From the NCBI GenBank assembly GCA_021647945.1, contig JAKITT010000007.1:1-64000 (forward strand): DNA of 64,000 nucleotides, in the 5' to 3' direction. Source of the stretch: Candidatus Polarisedimenticolaceae bacterium (lineage in GTDB: Bacteria; Pseudomonadota; Gammaproteobacteria; Chromatiales; Chromatiaceae). The translations under genes and the position numbers were made by a program. A model generated the notes under the pieces. That model was given only the letters and a program-made list of their open reading frames with translations, was not told the DNA's origin and did not search any database. Shown here in pieces: positions 63,972 to 64,000 of this stretch (position 1 is its first letter; each line of letters starts with the position of its first letter).

Positions 63972-64000
63972 TTATCTACCCACCTGCTGAACTTCACCCT
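63972..64000 (-). CDS. recF: Possible last codons of recF
   Basis: A minus-strand frame open to the window edge ends in TAA at 63972-63974 and encodes GEVQQVGR. RecF proteins often end with a similar short polar tail after a beta strand, and recF normally precedes gyrB on the same strand. Evidence is positional only. Confidence 0.3.

Overview
The window looks like a chromosomal segment of a gammaproteobacterium of moderate GC. Its housekeeping genes (mnmG-rsmG, secB-gpsA, ntrBC-glnA with a DUF4124 gene between them, glyQS-gmhB-plsC, gyrB) read as typical gammaproteobacterial genes and blocks. A PEP-CTERM protein, an envelope cytochrome c, a TusA/PP-loop sulfur-transfer operon and abundant small palindromic elements would suit an environmental, perhaps sulfur-oxidising, lineage, but I cannot name the genus. 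No rRNA, tRNA, insertion sequence with a transposase, or CRISPR array was recognised.

Region 1 (1-4.8 kb) is an integron cassette array. Five attC-like sites (about 580-692, 1194-1302, 1804-1934, 2810-2922 and 3389-3487) separate cassettes that read on the minus strand: small lipoproteins, a coiled-coil protein, an HNH-like protein and a SIGPGGGQ-repeat protein. Three copies of a ~0.5-kb nearly non-coding cassette are present, each with an internal duplication. No integrase lies where it is expected, to the right of the array, so this is either a cluster of attC sites lacking an integrase or a displaced array. Four helically phased palindromes mark its right edge.

Region 2 (5.0-23.5 kb, minus strand) is one probable operon. 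It encodes a two-partner-secretion transporter (TpsB), a 3736-residue filamentous haemagglutinin-like exoprotein (TpsA), an outer-membrane beta-barrel protein, a membrane-anchored Ser/Thr kinase, and a lipoprotein with Sel1 repeats and a caspase (C14) domain.

Region 3 (24.0-39.9 kb, plus strand), divergent from region 2, is a type VI secretion submodule. It holds an FHA protein, the baseplate-membrane genes tssJ-tssK-tssL(OmpA)-tssM, tagF, a PP2C phosphatase and a 1538-residue kinase fused to a formylglycine-generating-enzyme-like domain, then two envelope proteins. Sheath, tube, ClpV and spike genes are not in the window. The fha gene is bracketed by two inverted 168-bp palindromic elements. 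Both kinases and TssL share a short Thr motif (TRIQxP / KT[QV]IxP / RTVIRP). This suggests one phospho-threonine/FHA circuit could serve both divergent operons.

Region 4 (39.9-64 kb) is mostly core genome: rsmG and mnmG (with a ~244-bp palindromic element filling the gap between them), a cytochrome c, rhodanese-secB-gpsA, trmL, a class 1B-type pyrD, an HDOD signalling protein, a PEP-CTERM protein, ntrC-ntrB, a DUF4124 protein, glnA (with recognisable sigma-54 and NtrC sites), a PP-loop/TusA/cation-efflux operon, glyQ-glyS-gmhB, plsC, gyrB and probably the last codons of recF.
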